DNA of 12,610 nt from CAXPZW01 sp049594615 (GTDB lineage: Bacteria > Bacteroidota > Bacteroidia > Flavobacteriales_D > Sanyastnellaceae). The stretch covers positions 1-12,610 of the forward strand of contig JBMYJR010000069.1 in the NCBI GenBank assembly GCA_049594615.1, given 5' to 3'. A program made the translations under genes and the position numbers. This document shows positions 1-6,302 of this stretch, piece by piece (positions within the stretch are counted from its first letter, which is position 1; each line of letters opens with the position of its first letter). Below the pieces are notes generated by a model. It made no database searches and was not told where the DNA came from. It saw only the letters and a list, made by a program, of their open reading frames with translations.

Positions 1-146
1 GAAAACAGGTTGGGCGCCATGCCCTCGGGGAACGACGCAAGTGCGATGCCCAAGCACAAAGGCATGGCCACCAAAAAGACCACAATACTGGCCGGGAGGT
101 CGCTTCGCAAATGCGAGAACAACCCTTTGTTGGATGATGATTTCAT
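1..146 (-). CDS. SulP family inorganic anion transporter, N-terminal fragment
   Basis: Reading the minus strand from an ATG at 144-146 gives 48 codons that run off the window edge. The visible part has a short polar start (MKSSSNKG), then residues of the type LRSDLPASIVVFLVAMPL followed by CLGIALASFPEGMAPNLF. This matches the first membrane segment of SulP permeases, which in Bacteroidota commonly begin with DLPAS(I/V)VVFLVALPLCLGIALAS. Family members are inner-membrane transporters of sulfate, bicarbonate or related anions; the substrate cannot be read from this fragment. The catalytic core and STAS domain, if present, lie outside the window. A small membrane protein gene lies 60 bases upstream on the same strand, so the two may be co-transcribed. 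I see no TAnnTTTG box in the 60-base gap. The family call is fairly sure; the substrate is unknown. Confidence 0.8.
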   Translation of the reverse strand, partial: MKSSSNKGLFSHLRSDLPASIVVFLVAMPLCLGIALASFPEGMAPNLF

Positions 147-206
147 CAGAATGAAAGAGTTTGAAATACGGAAATGTTCTACGCCCACTTTCTGGGCCAA
201 CTGAGG

Positions 207-536
207 TCAGCTCAGTTGCTCAGGGGGAGGGGTATACACCTCTTGACACGGATGTTCGGGGTGTGCAGAGCGCAGCTCGGCGGCGCTACTCAGGCCACTG
301 TGCAAGCGTGAAAGGGCGTGAAACCGTTCATGTGCGAGGGGTGTGCAGGGGTCTTCCCACTTGCCCTCTTCGCTGGTTTCGGCGTCGGATTCCAGATTGA
401 GCTCGAGCTCCACTTCCACTTTTTCGACCCAAACATCCACGCGCAGCAGTTGCTGGCCTGCCAGTGAAAGCAACAACACCACGGCGAGCAAGTGCGCGAG
501 TTGTGTGGAGATTTGCGTGTAGTGGATACGCCTCAT
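207..536 (-). CDS. Small acidic single-pass membrane protein, unknown function
   Basis: This is an open frame of 109 residues from the ATG at 534-536; an in-frame ATG at 570-572 would add 12 residues. I do not recognise the family. The N-terminus is short and basic (MRRIHYTQ), followed by a hydrophobic stretch around residues 11-30 (LAHLLAVVLLLSLAGQQLL) that fits a signal anchor. Next come an acidic, valine-rich segment (VEKVEVELELNLESDAE) and a polar tail ending in PPPEQLS. The downstream start is preferred because it puts the hydrophobic segment near the N-terminus and because a near-match -7 box (TTATTTTG, 542-549) lies just before it. The gene sits 60 bases upstream of the SulP start on the same strand, so an envelope role linked to that transporter is possible but unproven. 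Residue composition looks protein-like, but with no recognised homologue this remains a hypothetical gene. Confidence 0.5.
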   Translation of the reverse strand: MRRIHYTQISTQLAHLLAVVLLLSLAGQQLLRVDVWVEKVEVELELNLESDAETSEEGKWEDPCTPLAHERFHALSRLHSGLSSAAELRSAHPEHPCQEVYTPPPEQLS

Positions 537-628
537 GGCCCCAAAATAAAGAAGGATTTTTCGATTTCGCATGGCGAATTACTCACAGCCCAAGGGGGCG
601 GATTCAGGTTAAGGTTGTGTCAAGTGCA

Positions 629-657
629 TTGCACAGTGGGGAATTGGTGTACTTTTG
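629..657 (+). promoter_or_regulatory. Predicted promoter of the RRM gene
   Basis: TTG at 629-631 and a perfect TAnnTTTG box (TACTTTTG, 650-657) are separated by 18 bases, matching the -33/-7 pattern of the primary sigma factor of Bacteroidota. Transcription would begin near 662 and give a leader of about 54 bases before the ATG at 716. Confidence 0.65.
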
Positions 658-668
658 CAACGGCGGAA

Positions 669-714
669 GGCTCCGATTGGAGCTGGATAAGCCAGTGATT
701 TTTATTTTTTTTTT
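669..714 (+). promoter_or_regulatory. Structured leader with two hairpins and a 16-base T tract
   Basis: Between the predicted start of transcription and the RRM start codon there are two small inverted repeats: GCTCC/GGAGC (670-674 with 679-683, loop GATT) and CTGG/CCAG (683-686 with 692-695). They share base 683, so they may be alternatives. A T-rich run, TTTTT A then ten Ts (699-714), follows at once and abuts the ATG. A hairpin followed by a U run resembles a weak intrinsic terminator or a site of autoregulation by the RNA-binding protein encoded just after it. The stems are short, so the folding is uncertain. Confidence 0.4.
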
Positions 715-715
715 G

Positions 716-1021
716 ATGAACCTTTTTGTTGCACGTCTGAACTACGATACCACCGAGAGTGGCCTGCGTTCGGCGTTTGAAGCTCACGGAGAAGTGAGCA
801 ATGTTAAGATTGTCATCGATCGTGATACCGATCGTAGCAAGGGCTTCGGCTTTGTTGAAATGCCCATGGATGATCAAGCCCGCGCGGCGATTGCCGCTCT
901 GAACAACTCTAGCCTGGACGGCCGCACCATTGTGGTGAAGGAGTCTGAGCCACGTGAAGAGCGTCCACGCCGTAACTTTGACCGTGACGATCGCGGTGGT
1001 TACAACCGGGACCGTTACTGA
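716..1021 (+). CDS. RRM-domain RNA-binding protein
   Basis: This 101-residue protein is almost entirely one RNA recognition motif. RNP2 (LFVARL) is at residues 3-8 and RNP1 (KGFGFVEM) at 42-49; both hold the expected aromatic RNA-contact residues. The spacing and the segment DRDTDRSKGFGFVEM are typical of the short single-RRM proteins of Bacteroidota and cyanobacteria. The last 25 residues are rich in Arg, Asp and Gly (RRNFDRDDRGGYNRDRY), like the RG tails that add non-specific RNA affinity. Such proteins bind single-stranded RNA in the cytoplasm and act as RNA chaperones or post-transcriptional regulators, often under cold or stress. The ATG at 716 is chosen because RNP2 must start within a few residues of the N-terminus. 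The gene is monocistronic, with its own promoter and a strong terminator 22 bases after its stop. The family is certain; the RNA targets are unknown. Confidence 0.93.
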   Translation: MNLFVARLNYDTTESGLRSAFEAHGEVSNVKIVIDRDTDRSKGFGFVEMPMDDQARAAIAALNNSSLDGRTIVVKESEPREERPRRNFDRDDRGGYNRDRY

Positions 1022-1043
1022 GTCAAACTCTAAGTGACTGTTC

Positions 1044-1073
1044 GCCCTTCCGTTTTCGGAGGGGCTTTTTTTT
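1044..1073 (+). terminator. Intrinsic terminator after the RRM gene
   Basis: A 9-bp stem, GCCCTTCCG with CGGAGGGGC (one G-U pair), encloses a TTTT loop (1053-1056) and is followed by eight Ts (1066-1073). It closes the RRM transcript and separates it from the exonuclease gene that begins 40 bases later. Confidence 0.9.
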
Positions 1074-1112
1074 GCCCAGGAACATCTGCCGTGCGCTGTA
1101 TGTTTCTTTTTC

Positions 1113-2135
1113 GTGCCCCTGATCACGTTCACCCCCAAAGGCTTGTACTGCGCCCAAGGCGATTTCTACATCGACCCCTGGCAACCCGTGCAGCGCGCGG
1201 TGATCACCCACGCTCACTCCGACCACGCACGCTGGGGAATGGGCGCCTACCTCGCACACAACGATTCCCTTCCCGTCTTGCGCTTGCGCCTTGGAGACGA
1301 CATCAAGGTCACCGGGGTGGAGTATGCGCAACGCAAACGGATGAACGGGGTCACAGTGTCGCTGCATCCGGCAGGACACGTCATTGGCTCGGCGCAGGTG
1401 CGTGTGAGCTACAAGGGCGAAACCTGGGTGATCAGTGGGGATTACAAAACCCAAGCGGACCGCAGTTGTACCCCTTTTGAACCGGTCAAGTGCCACCACT
1501 TTATTACCGAATCTACCTTTGGATTGCCCGTCTACCGGTGGGAGGAAGACGCGGTACTCTTCGACCATATGGACCGTTGGTGGGCGGCCAACGCTGCTGC
1601 GGGAAAAACATCAGTGATCTACGCGTACTCCTTTGGCAAGGCCCAGCGCGTCCTGCAATCGGTCAACCCTGATATTGGACGCATCTTTACCCATGGCGCT
1701 GTAGAGAACACCAATGAAGTATTGCGCGAACACGGCATCGCTTTGCAAGCGACGACCCGTGTGGATGACAGCGTGCGTAAAAAGGAGTATGCTGGTGGGT
1801 TGGTCATCGCCCCTCCAGGAGCGCAAGCCAGCAGTTGGATGAAGCGCTTTGGCCCGGTGGAAGACGCGTTTGCCAGTGGATGGATGAAACTGCGTGGCAC
1901 GCGCCGACGACGCAATCTTGGGCACGGATTTGCAGTATCGGACCACGCGGATTGGCCCGGACTCAACCAAGCCATTGCCGAGACCGGTGCCGAAAACATC
2001 TACGTCACTCACGGATACACGGCGATCTTCAGCAAATGGCTGAAGGAGCAAGGCTACAACGCTTCGGTGGTGAAAACCGAGTTCAGTGATGACGGTGCCG
2101 CCGACCCCGAAGTTGCTCAATCTGCACTGGAATGA
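1113..2135 (+). CDS. Ligase-associated DNA exonuclease (metallo-beta-lactamase/beta-CASP fold)
   Basis: This 340-residue protein matches the ligase-associated exonuclease family, SNM1-like nucleases of the metallo-beta-lactamase fold. The N-terminus (MPLITFTPKGLYCAQGDFYI, then DPW) is the family's standard opening, so the GTG at 1113 is taken as the start. Metal-site motifs are visible: HAHSDH (33-38), the histidine of PAGH (H89), the aspartate of ISGD (D110), SDHADW (276-281) and YVTHG (H300). All expected metal ligands appear intact. The enzyme is predicted to process DNA ends for the ligase encoded immediately downstream; the stop codon overlaps the ligase start in ATGA, indicating translational coupling. 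In many genomes this pair sits with a ligase-associated Lhr-like helicase and a metallophosphoesterase; neither is in this window. A weak box TATGTTTC at 1099-1106 could drive a nearly leaderless transcript. Confidence 0.92.
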   Translation: MPLITFTPKGLYCAQGDFYIDPWQPVQRAVITHAHSDHARWGMGAYLAHNDSLPVLRLRLGDDIKVTGVEYAQRKRMNGVTVSLHPAGHVIGSAQVRVSYKGETWVISGDYKTQADRSCTPFEPVKCHHFITESTFGLPVYRWEEDAVLFDHMDRWWAANAAAGKTSVIYAYSFGKAQRVLQSVNPDIGRIFTHGAVENTNEVLREHGIALQATTRVDDSVRKKEYAGGLVIAPPGAQASSWMKRFGPVEDAFASGWMKLRGTRRRRNLGHGFAVSDHADWPGLNQAIAETGAENIYVTHGYTAIFSKWLKEQGYNASVVKTEFSDDGAADPEVAQSALE

Positions 2136-3727
2136 AGCAGTTTGCAGACATGTTCCGTGCGGTAGACCGCACCACCAGTACCAAGACACGCATTGCCGCC
2201 TTGGTGACTTATTTGGAATCGGCTTCCGACCAAGACAAACTGTGGTGTGTGGCGCTGTTTAGCGGCAGGCGACCCAAACGGGCTGTCAACGCCACTGAAA
2301 TCCGAACCTGGGCAGCCGAGGCTGCAGGTATTCCGCTCTGGCTGTTTGAGGACACGTATCACGTCGTTGGAGATTTGGCTGAGACTGTGGCGCACCTCTT
2401 GCCACCGCCCACCCAACCCCTATCCACCGATACACTGACCTCAGCAGTAGAAGGGCTTCAAGCCATCACCGGTCAAGAAGTCGAAGTGCGCAAAGCGTGG
2501 GTGCTCGCACAATGGGACCGGTTGGACGCCGCGGGTCGATTTGTGTTCAACAAGCTGCTTACCGGTGGCTTCCGCATCGGCATCTCTCAAAAGAACATGG
2601 GCAAGGCACTGGCCCAGCTCACCGGGCAGGACGAAGCAGCTGTGGCCCACCGGCTCATGGGGGGATGGACTCCGGAGAACACCACGTTTGAGGCGTTGCT
2701 TTTGGGTGAATCTGCGGCAGACGCAGCATCCAAGCCTTATCCGTTCTACCTCGCATACGCGCTAGAAGACCCCTTGGAGCATCTGGGGCCGGTCACCGAT
2801 TGGCAAGCCGAGTACAAGTGGGATGGCATTCGGGGACAACTGATTTCAAGGGCGGGAGAAGTGTTCGTCTGGAGCAGGGGAGAAGAACTGGTCACCGAGC
2901 GCTACCCCGAACTGTTGGCCGTTGGTGAGGCGTTGCCGGAAGGCGTAGTGCTGGACGGCGAGATCATTTGCCACGATGGCGAACGTCCGTTGTCCTTCGG
3001 TTTGCTGCAAAAGCGCATCGGGCGAAAGTCGGTGGGCAAAAAGTTACTTGCAGAGGCACCAGTGAAAATGATCGCCTACGACCTGCTTGAATGGGAGGGG
3101 CGCGATCTGCGTAGCGCACCACTGGCCGATCGTCGTGCGTTGCTCGAAGCACTGGTGCGCGATACTGCGCATCGGGGCTTACTCCTTAGCGAACGGCTCC
3201 CAGCCCAGTCCTGGAACGACTTGGTGCAGCACCGCAAACTTAGCCGCGAAGCTCGTGCCGAAGGGTTGATGCTCAAGCGCTTGGATGCGCCTTACCATGT
3301 GGGGCGCAAAAAGGGAGACATGTGGAAGTGGAAAGTGGCCCCCTTGTCCATCGATGCAGTGCTGATCTACGCCATGCGCGGGCACGGCCGCCGCGCCAAC
3401 CTCTACACCGACTACACCTTTGCCGTGTGGAAGGGGGGGGAGCTTGTGCCGTTCGCCAAGGCATACTCGGGACTGACCGATGCGGAATTCAAGCAAGTAG
3501 ACCGGTTCGTTAAGCAAAACACACTCGAGCGTTTTGGCCCAGTGCGTAGTGTGACACCGGCGCTCGTATTTGAACTGCATTTTGAAGGGATTGCACGCAG
3601 TACCCGGCACAAGTCGGGCGTGGCATTGCGCTTTCCGCGTATGCACCGTTGGCGTCAAGATAAGCCCGCCAAAGAGGCCAATACGTACGAAGATTTGATG
3701 GCGGTACTAGCCGCTTACGGGGGCTAG
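2132..3727 (+). CDS. ATP-dependent DNA ligase
   Basis: This 531-residue protein is an ATP-dependent DNA ligase of the bacterial type that pairs with a beta-CASP exonuclease. Residues 1-200 form the helical DNA-binding domain (for example FNKLLTGGFRIGIS). The adenylation domain carries motif I, EYKWDG, with the nucleotide-accepting lysine at K229, then LDGE (274-277), EGLMLKR (377-383) and WKWK (398-401). The OB-fold domain fills the C-terminus and ends with LRFPRMHRWRQDK (499-511), a conserved tail of this family. The enzyme seals nicks using ATP and is thought to act in repair rather than replication, where NAD-dependent LigA normally serves. It is coupled to the exonuclease by a 4-base overlap. 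Its last 21 bases overlap the convergent AlkB-like gene. All motifs are intact and the length is normal. Confidence 0.95.
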   Translation: MKQFADMFRAVDRTTSTKTRIAALVTYLESASDQDKLWCVALFSGRRPKRAVNATEIRTWAAEAAGIPLWLFEDTYHVVGDLAETVAHLLPPPTQPLSTDTLTSAVEGLQAITGQEVEVRKAWVLAQWDRLDAAGRFVFNKLLTGGFRIGISQKNMGKALAQLTGQDEAAVAHRLMGGWTPENTTFEALLLGESAADAASKPYPFYLAYALEDPLEHLGPVTDWQAEYKWDGIRGQLISRAGEVFVWSRGEELVTERYPELLAVGEALPEGVVLDGEIICHDGERPLSFGLLQKRIGRKSVGKKLLAEAPVKMIAYDLLEWEGRDLRSAPLADRRALLEALVRDTAHRGLLLSERLPAQSWNDLVQHRKLSREARAEGLMLKRLDAPYHVGRKKGDMWKWKVAPLSIDAVLIYAMRGHGRRANLYTDYTFAVWKGGELVPFAKAYSGLTDAEFKQVDRFVKQNTLERFGPVRSVTPALVFELHFEGIARSTRHKSGVALRFPRMHRWRQDKPAKEANTYEDLMAVLAAYGG

Positions 3728-4753
3728 AGCTTTCACCCTGGGATTCATGACCGCAAACCACACCGGCGGCAACAGCGAGAGCACCATCATACCCGGATAA
3801 CCGGTAGGCAGCTGCGGTGCCCGCTCAATGGTATCGAGCACTTGGTACTTCTTTTGGGGGTTGTGGTGGTGATCGCTGTGGCGAGTGAGTTCAAAGAGCA
3901 CCACACGGCCTGCCACATGGTTTGAGTTCCAAGAGTGCACGGGTTCCACATTTACGTATCGTCGCTCGTTGACCTTGGCGCGCAGCAGTCCGTAGTGCTC
4001 AATGTAGTTGACCGTTTCCAGTAGTAAGAACCCAAAGGTGGCTGCACCCAAGTAGCCCAGCATAGGGATTACACCGGCCCACAACCCTATGGCGGCGATG
4101 ACCGCGAGCTGGAAGAGGGTGTACCACAGCATTTCATGTTTGGGAGAGAACAGGCCGTACTTCTTGCGCTTCCGATCCTTGCGTTGGATCTCCCATGCCG
4201 AACGGTAGGAGTTGATGGTGCTGCGTATCCAAAATACGTATACAGGCTCGTTGAAGCGCGCGGTCGCGGGATCCTCCGGGGTGGCCACGTGCTTGTGGTG
4301 TCCTTGGTTGTGTTCGATGAAGAAGTGGGTGTACTGGCTGGACAACAACAGCGCTTTGGCAAAGAATTGCTCGTAGGCTTTGGTGCGGTGGCCCAGTTCG
4401 TGTCCGACGTTGATGCCGACCACGCCGCACATCATGCCCAACGCAGTGGTGCGCCCCACAAACGTGGTGGTGGAAATGCCAGGTTCTTGGATTTGGATGA
4501 GGTAGAACACCACAAAGGCCCACTGCAGGGGGACCATGAGGTAGAGCAACAGGTCGTAACCCCGGTCGGCTTCTGCCAAGGCTTTTTCGGCGGCCTCCAG
4601 ATTGCGACCGCTGGTGCCCATGGCCATTTCAATCAGGGGCAAGGCGATAAACGCGTACATCACTCCGCTGAAGGTCACCCATCCGGTGCCTGTGAGACTC
4701 ACTGTGCACGCCAACGGGATGCTGAGTGCAGCCAAATACTTCCACCATCGCAT
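3707..4753 (-). CDS. alkB: AlkB-like alkane 1-monooxygenase / membrane fatty acid desaturase family
   Basis: This 348-residue integral membrane protein has the histidine clusters of the non-haem di-iron AlkB group: HELGH (118-122), EHNQGHHKH (147-155) and RHSDHHH (291-297), plus NYIEHYG (249-255). That last motif, together with the context RHSDHHHNPQKKYQVL, is the signature that separates alkane hydroxylases from ordinary desaturases. Hydrophobic helices are visible around 5-45, 66-90, 95-116, 206-230 and 232-250. Family members hydroxylate the terminal carbon of medium-chain alkanes, drawing electrons from rubredoxin; no rubredoxin or rubredoxin reductase gene is in this window. The start ATG follows the lipoprotein stop by 9 bases, so it is probably the third gene of the def operon. 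Its 3' end overlaps the ligase gene by 21 bases on the opposite strand. The substrate range is not readable, and a xylene-monooxygenase-like or lipid-modifying role cannot be excluded. Confidence 0.88.
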   Translation of the reverse strand: MRWWKYLAALSIPLACTVSLTGTGWVTFSGVMYAFIALPLIEMAMGTSGRNLEAAEKALAEADRGYDLLLYLMVPLQWAFVVFYLIQIQEPGISTTTFVGRTTALGMMCGVVGINVGHELGHRTKAYEQFFAKALLLSSQYTHFFIEHNQGHHKHVATPEDPATARFNEPVYVFWIRSTINSYRSAWEIQRKDRKRKKYGLFSPKHEMLWYTLFQLAVIAAIGLWAGVIPMLGYLGAATFGFLLLETVNYIEHYGLLRAKVNERRYVNVEPVHSWNSNHVAGRVVLFELTRHSDHHHNPQKKYQVLDTIERAPQLPTGYPGMMVLSLLPPVWFAVMNPRVKALAPVSG

Positions 4754-4762
4754 GATCCTAAG

Positions 4763-5332
4763 TTAAGGATTCGACGGCTCGGCTTCGGCTTTTTTCTCGT
4801 CCAGGAACTTCAGGAGGTCCTCTTCGGTCATGTTGAGGGTGACCAGGGAAGAGCGGGCTACATCGGCCCATTCACTCTCGGGATAGAGATCGATGATTTT
4901 GGTGTAGTACTCTTCGGCCCGCAGACGGTCGTTGAGGTCGTTTTGGTAGATGAATCCGATCAGGAACCCGGCTTCCACGCGTTGGTCAAATTCGGGGAAA
5001 CCGTCGTGCACGTTTTCCAACAGGTTGATCGCTTGGCGGTAACGGCCCAAGGACTGGCCTACCGAGGCTGCACTGAACAAGAACTGCGGAGTGAGGCTGT
5101 CTTTGGGGAACGTGTTGGCGTAGGCGATGTACTTTTTCATCAAATCGTGACCCACCGCGCGGTCCATGCGCACTTCTTCCTCGAAGGTTTGCTGACGCAG
5201 GTCTTCGATTTCAAGGAGCATTTCACTGCGCTTGGCTTCGTCCACTTCGGGGGAGTTGCCGTCAGCAGGTGCGTCAGAACCACAGGCGGCCAGCAAGGCA
5301 GCCATCACAGAGAGCAGGAACCACTTTTTCAT
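4763..5332 (-). CDS. TPR-like outer-membrane lipoprotein, unknown function
   Basis: This 189-residue protein starts with a lipoprotein signal: basic MKKW, a hydrophobic core, and the lipobox LAAC with the acylated cysteine at C17, followed by Gly-Ser-Asp. A short low-complexity acidic linker (residues 18-35) leads into an all-helical region with the spacing of tetratricopeptide repeats, for example SVGQSLGRYRQAINLLENV (91-109) and LRAEEYYTKIIDLYPESEWA (137-156). The C-terminus is charged (FLDEKKAEAEPSNP). Proteins of this layout are usually anchored to the outer membrane, facing the periplasm, and act as scaffolds. The start overlaps the def stop in ATGA, so translation is probably coupled, and alkB follows after 9 bases. 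No specific partner can be named from the sequence. Confidence 0.82.
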   Translation of the reverse strand: MKKWFLLSVMAALLAACGSDAPADGNSPEVDEAKRSEMLLEIEDLRQQTFEEEVRMDRAVGHDLMKKYIAYANTFPKDSLTPQFLFSAASVGQSLGRYRQAINLLENVHDGFPEFDQRVEAGFLIGFIYQNDLNDRLRAEEYYTKIIDLYPESEWADVARSSLVTLNMTEEDLLKFLDEKKAEAEPSNP

Positions 5333-5904
5333 CGTCGTTTGGCTTTGGGGAAACGCATGCGGTAATTGGCATCGGTCTTCCCTTTGGAAATATCGTTGAG
5401 TTTGGAACGGATCAGTTGGCGACGCAACGCCGAGATCTTGTCGGTGAACAGCACGCCTTCGATGTGGTCGTATTCGTGCTGGACTACGCGGGCGGCGAAG
5501 CCGGTGAGGGATTCCTCATAGAGGTCCCAGTTTTGATCGTAGTATTCAATCTTCAGATCGCCCTGTCGCTTGACTTCTTCGCGGATGCCTGGAATACTCA
5601 GGCAGCCTTCTTCCATGCCCCATTCTTCGCCACTTTCTTCAAAAATGATGGGGTTGATGAACACGCGTTTGAAGTCCATACATCCGGGATCTCCGTCCTC
5701 GCCTTCGGCAAACGGCGTGGCATCTACGATAAACAGGCGGATGGATTTGCCAATCTGAGGCGCAGCCAGGCCAACCCCTTGCGCTTCGTACATGGTTTCA
5801 AACATGTTGGCGATCAGAGTCTCGAGCTGCGGATAGTTCTGGTCGATCTCTTCGCAGGTCGCGCGCAGTACCGGGTCTCCGTAGGCTACAATGGGCAGGA
5901 TCAT
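5329..5904 (-). CDS. def: Peptide deformylase
   Basis: This 191-residue enzyme removes the formyl group from the N-terminal methionine of nascent proteins. All three family motifs are intact: GVGLAAPQIG (43-52), EEGCLSIP (98-105, metal-binding C101) and QHEYDHIEG (142-150, metal ligands H143 and H147 with catalytic E144). Length and the opening MILPIVAYGDPVLR are typical of Bacteroidota deformylases. It is the first gene of a tight run def, lipoprotein, alkB. A perfect TAnnTTTG box (5921-5928) lies just upstream and implies a leader of only about a dozen bases. In relatives def often follows ruvX; no ruvX is seen next to it here. Confidence 0.97.
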   Translation of the reverse strand: MILPIVAYGDPVLRATCEEIDQNYPQLETLIANMFETMYEAQGVGLAAPQIGKSIRLFIVDATPFAEGEDGDPGCMDFKRVFINPIIFEESGEEWGMEEGCLSIPGIREEVKRQGDLKIEYYDQNWDLYEESLTGFAARVVQHEYDHIEGVLFTDKISALRRQLIRSKLNDISKGKTDANYRMRFPKAKRR

Positions 5905-5920
5905 GGGCGAAATTTACGCG

Positions 5921-5928
5921 CAAAAGTA
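5921..5928 (-). promoter_or_regulatory. Predicted -7 box of the def operon
   Basis: On the minus strand the bases read TACTTTTG, a perfect TAnnTTTG match, the same octamer as in the RRM promoter. A TTG (5943-5945) lies 14 bases upstream, shorter than the usual spacing, so the -33 element is unclear. Transcription would start near 5916, about 12 bases before the def ATG. Confidence 0.55.
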
Positions 5929-6278
5929 CCAAAGCCCTGCGGCAACACGGGTCGAGTTCTGCTGATTTAAAGCAATTCAACAACCGGTGGCCAAAGTGCT
6001 GTGGACGATGCGGCGAGCAGTCCCGCGGGCGATTAGCCGGGGTGTATGCGCATCAACCGTTGTGGAAAGGGAGCTTCAACCCCAGTCTTTCCAAGGGCTT
6101 TGACCTCATTGTTTTGCAGGCCCTTGCCCGCCAGCTCGTTCTGGTGATCGGCCCCAAAATTCCGTCGCTACGCCTACCGCACAAAAGCAAACGCACGCTG
6201 TTTTTTAGTTGGTTTTGTGAGACAAATGGGCAGTGAGGTTCACCACACTGTTTGCATCCATCCCCTCCAAAATCCACG
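5929..6278 (+). other. Intergenic stretch without an identified gene; one weak small frame
   Basis: This region of about 350 bases lies between the divergent def and ribB promoters. The only frame that looks at all protein-like starts at a GTG (6042) and ends at 6236. It gives 64 residues with a hydrophobic middle (FDLIVLQALARQLVLVIGP) and a basic stretch (LPHKSKRTLFFSWF), then stops at TGA. I do not recognise it and see no promoter directly before it. It could be a small gene, a remnant of a broken gene or chance. No tRNA, no strong terminator and no repeat array is visible. Confidence 0.3.
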
Positions 6279-6286
6279 TACCTTTG
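6279..6286 (+). promoter_or_regulatory. Predicted -7 box of ribB
   Basis: TACCTTTG is a perfect TAnnTTTG match. TTTG at 6251-6254 lies 24 bases upstream, a long spacer for a -33 element. Transcription would begin near 6291, 12 bases before the first ATG (6303) and 48 before the second (6339). I see no flavin-riboswitch-sized leader. Confidence 0.5.
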
Positions 6287-6302
6287 ACCCAAACCTGCAG
6301 GC

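Noticed and set aside
464..715. Upstream extension of the RRM gene by 84 codons
   Set aside because: The extension would cover the predicted promoter and the poly-T leader (translated as a run of Phe and Ile). RRM proteins of this type begin directly before RNP2.
1023..1568. Minus-strand open frame of 181 codons
   Set aside because: It is antisense to the exonuclease gene, whose metal-binding motifs are in the other strand, and it spans the RRM terminator.
4136..5365. Long plus-strand open frame of 409 codons
   Set aside because: It lies antisense to alkB, the lipoprotein gene and the start of the def 3' end, all of which have clear family motifs or a lipobox. Its translation is rich in His, Gly and Val without any motif, as expected of an antisense shadow in GC-rich DNA.
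5269..5970. Plus-strand open frame of 233 codons
   Set aside because: It is antisense to peptide deformylase, which has all its catalytic motifs, and it covers the def promoter.
6240..6302. FMN riboswitch before ribB
   Set aside because: The space between the predicted transcription start and the first ATG is about 12 bases (48 to the second), far too short for an FMN element, and none of its conserved segments is visible upstream.
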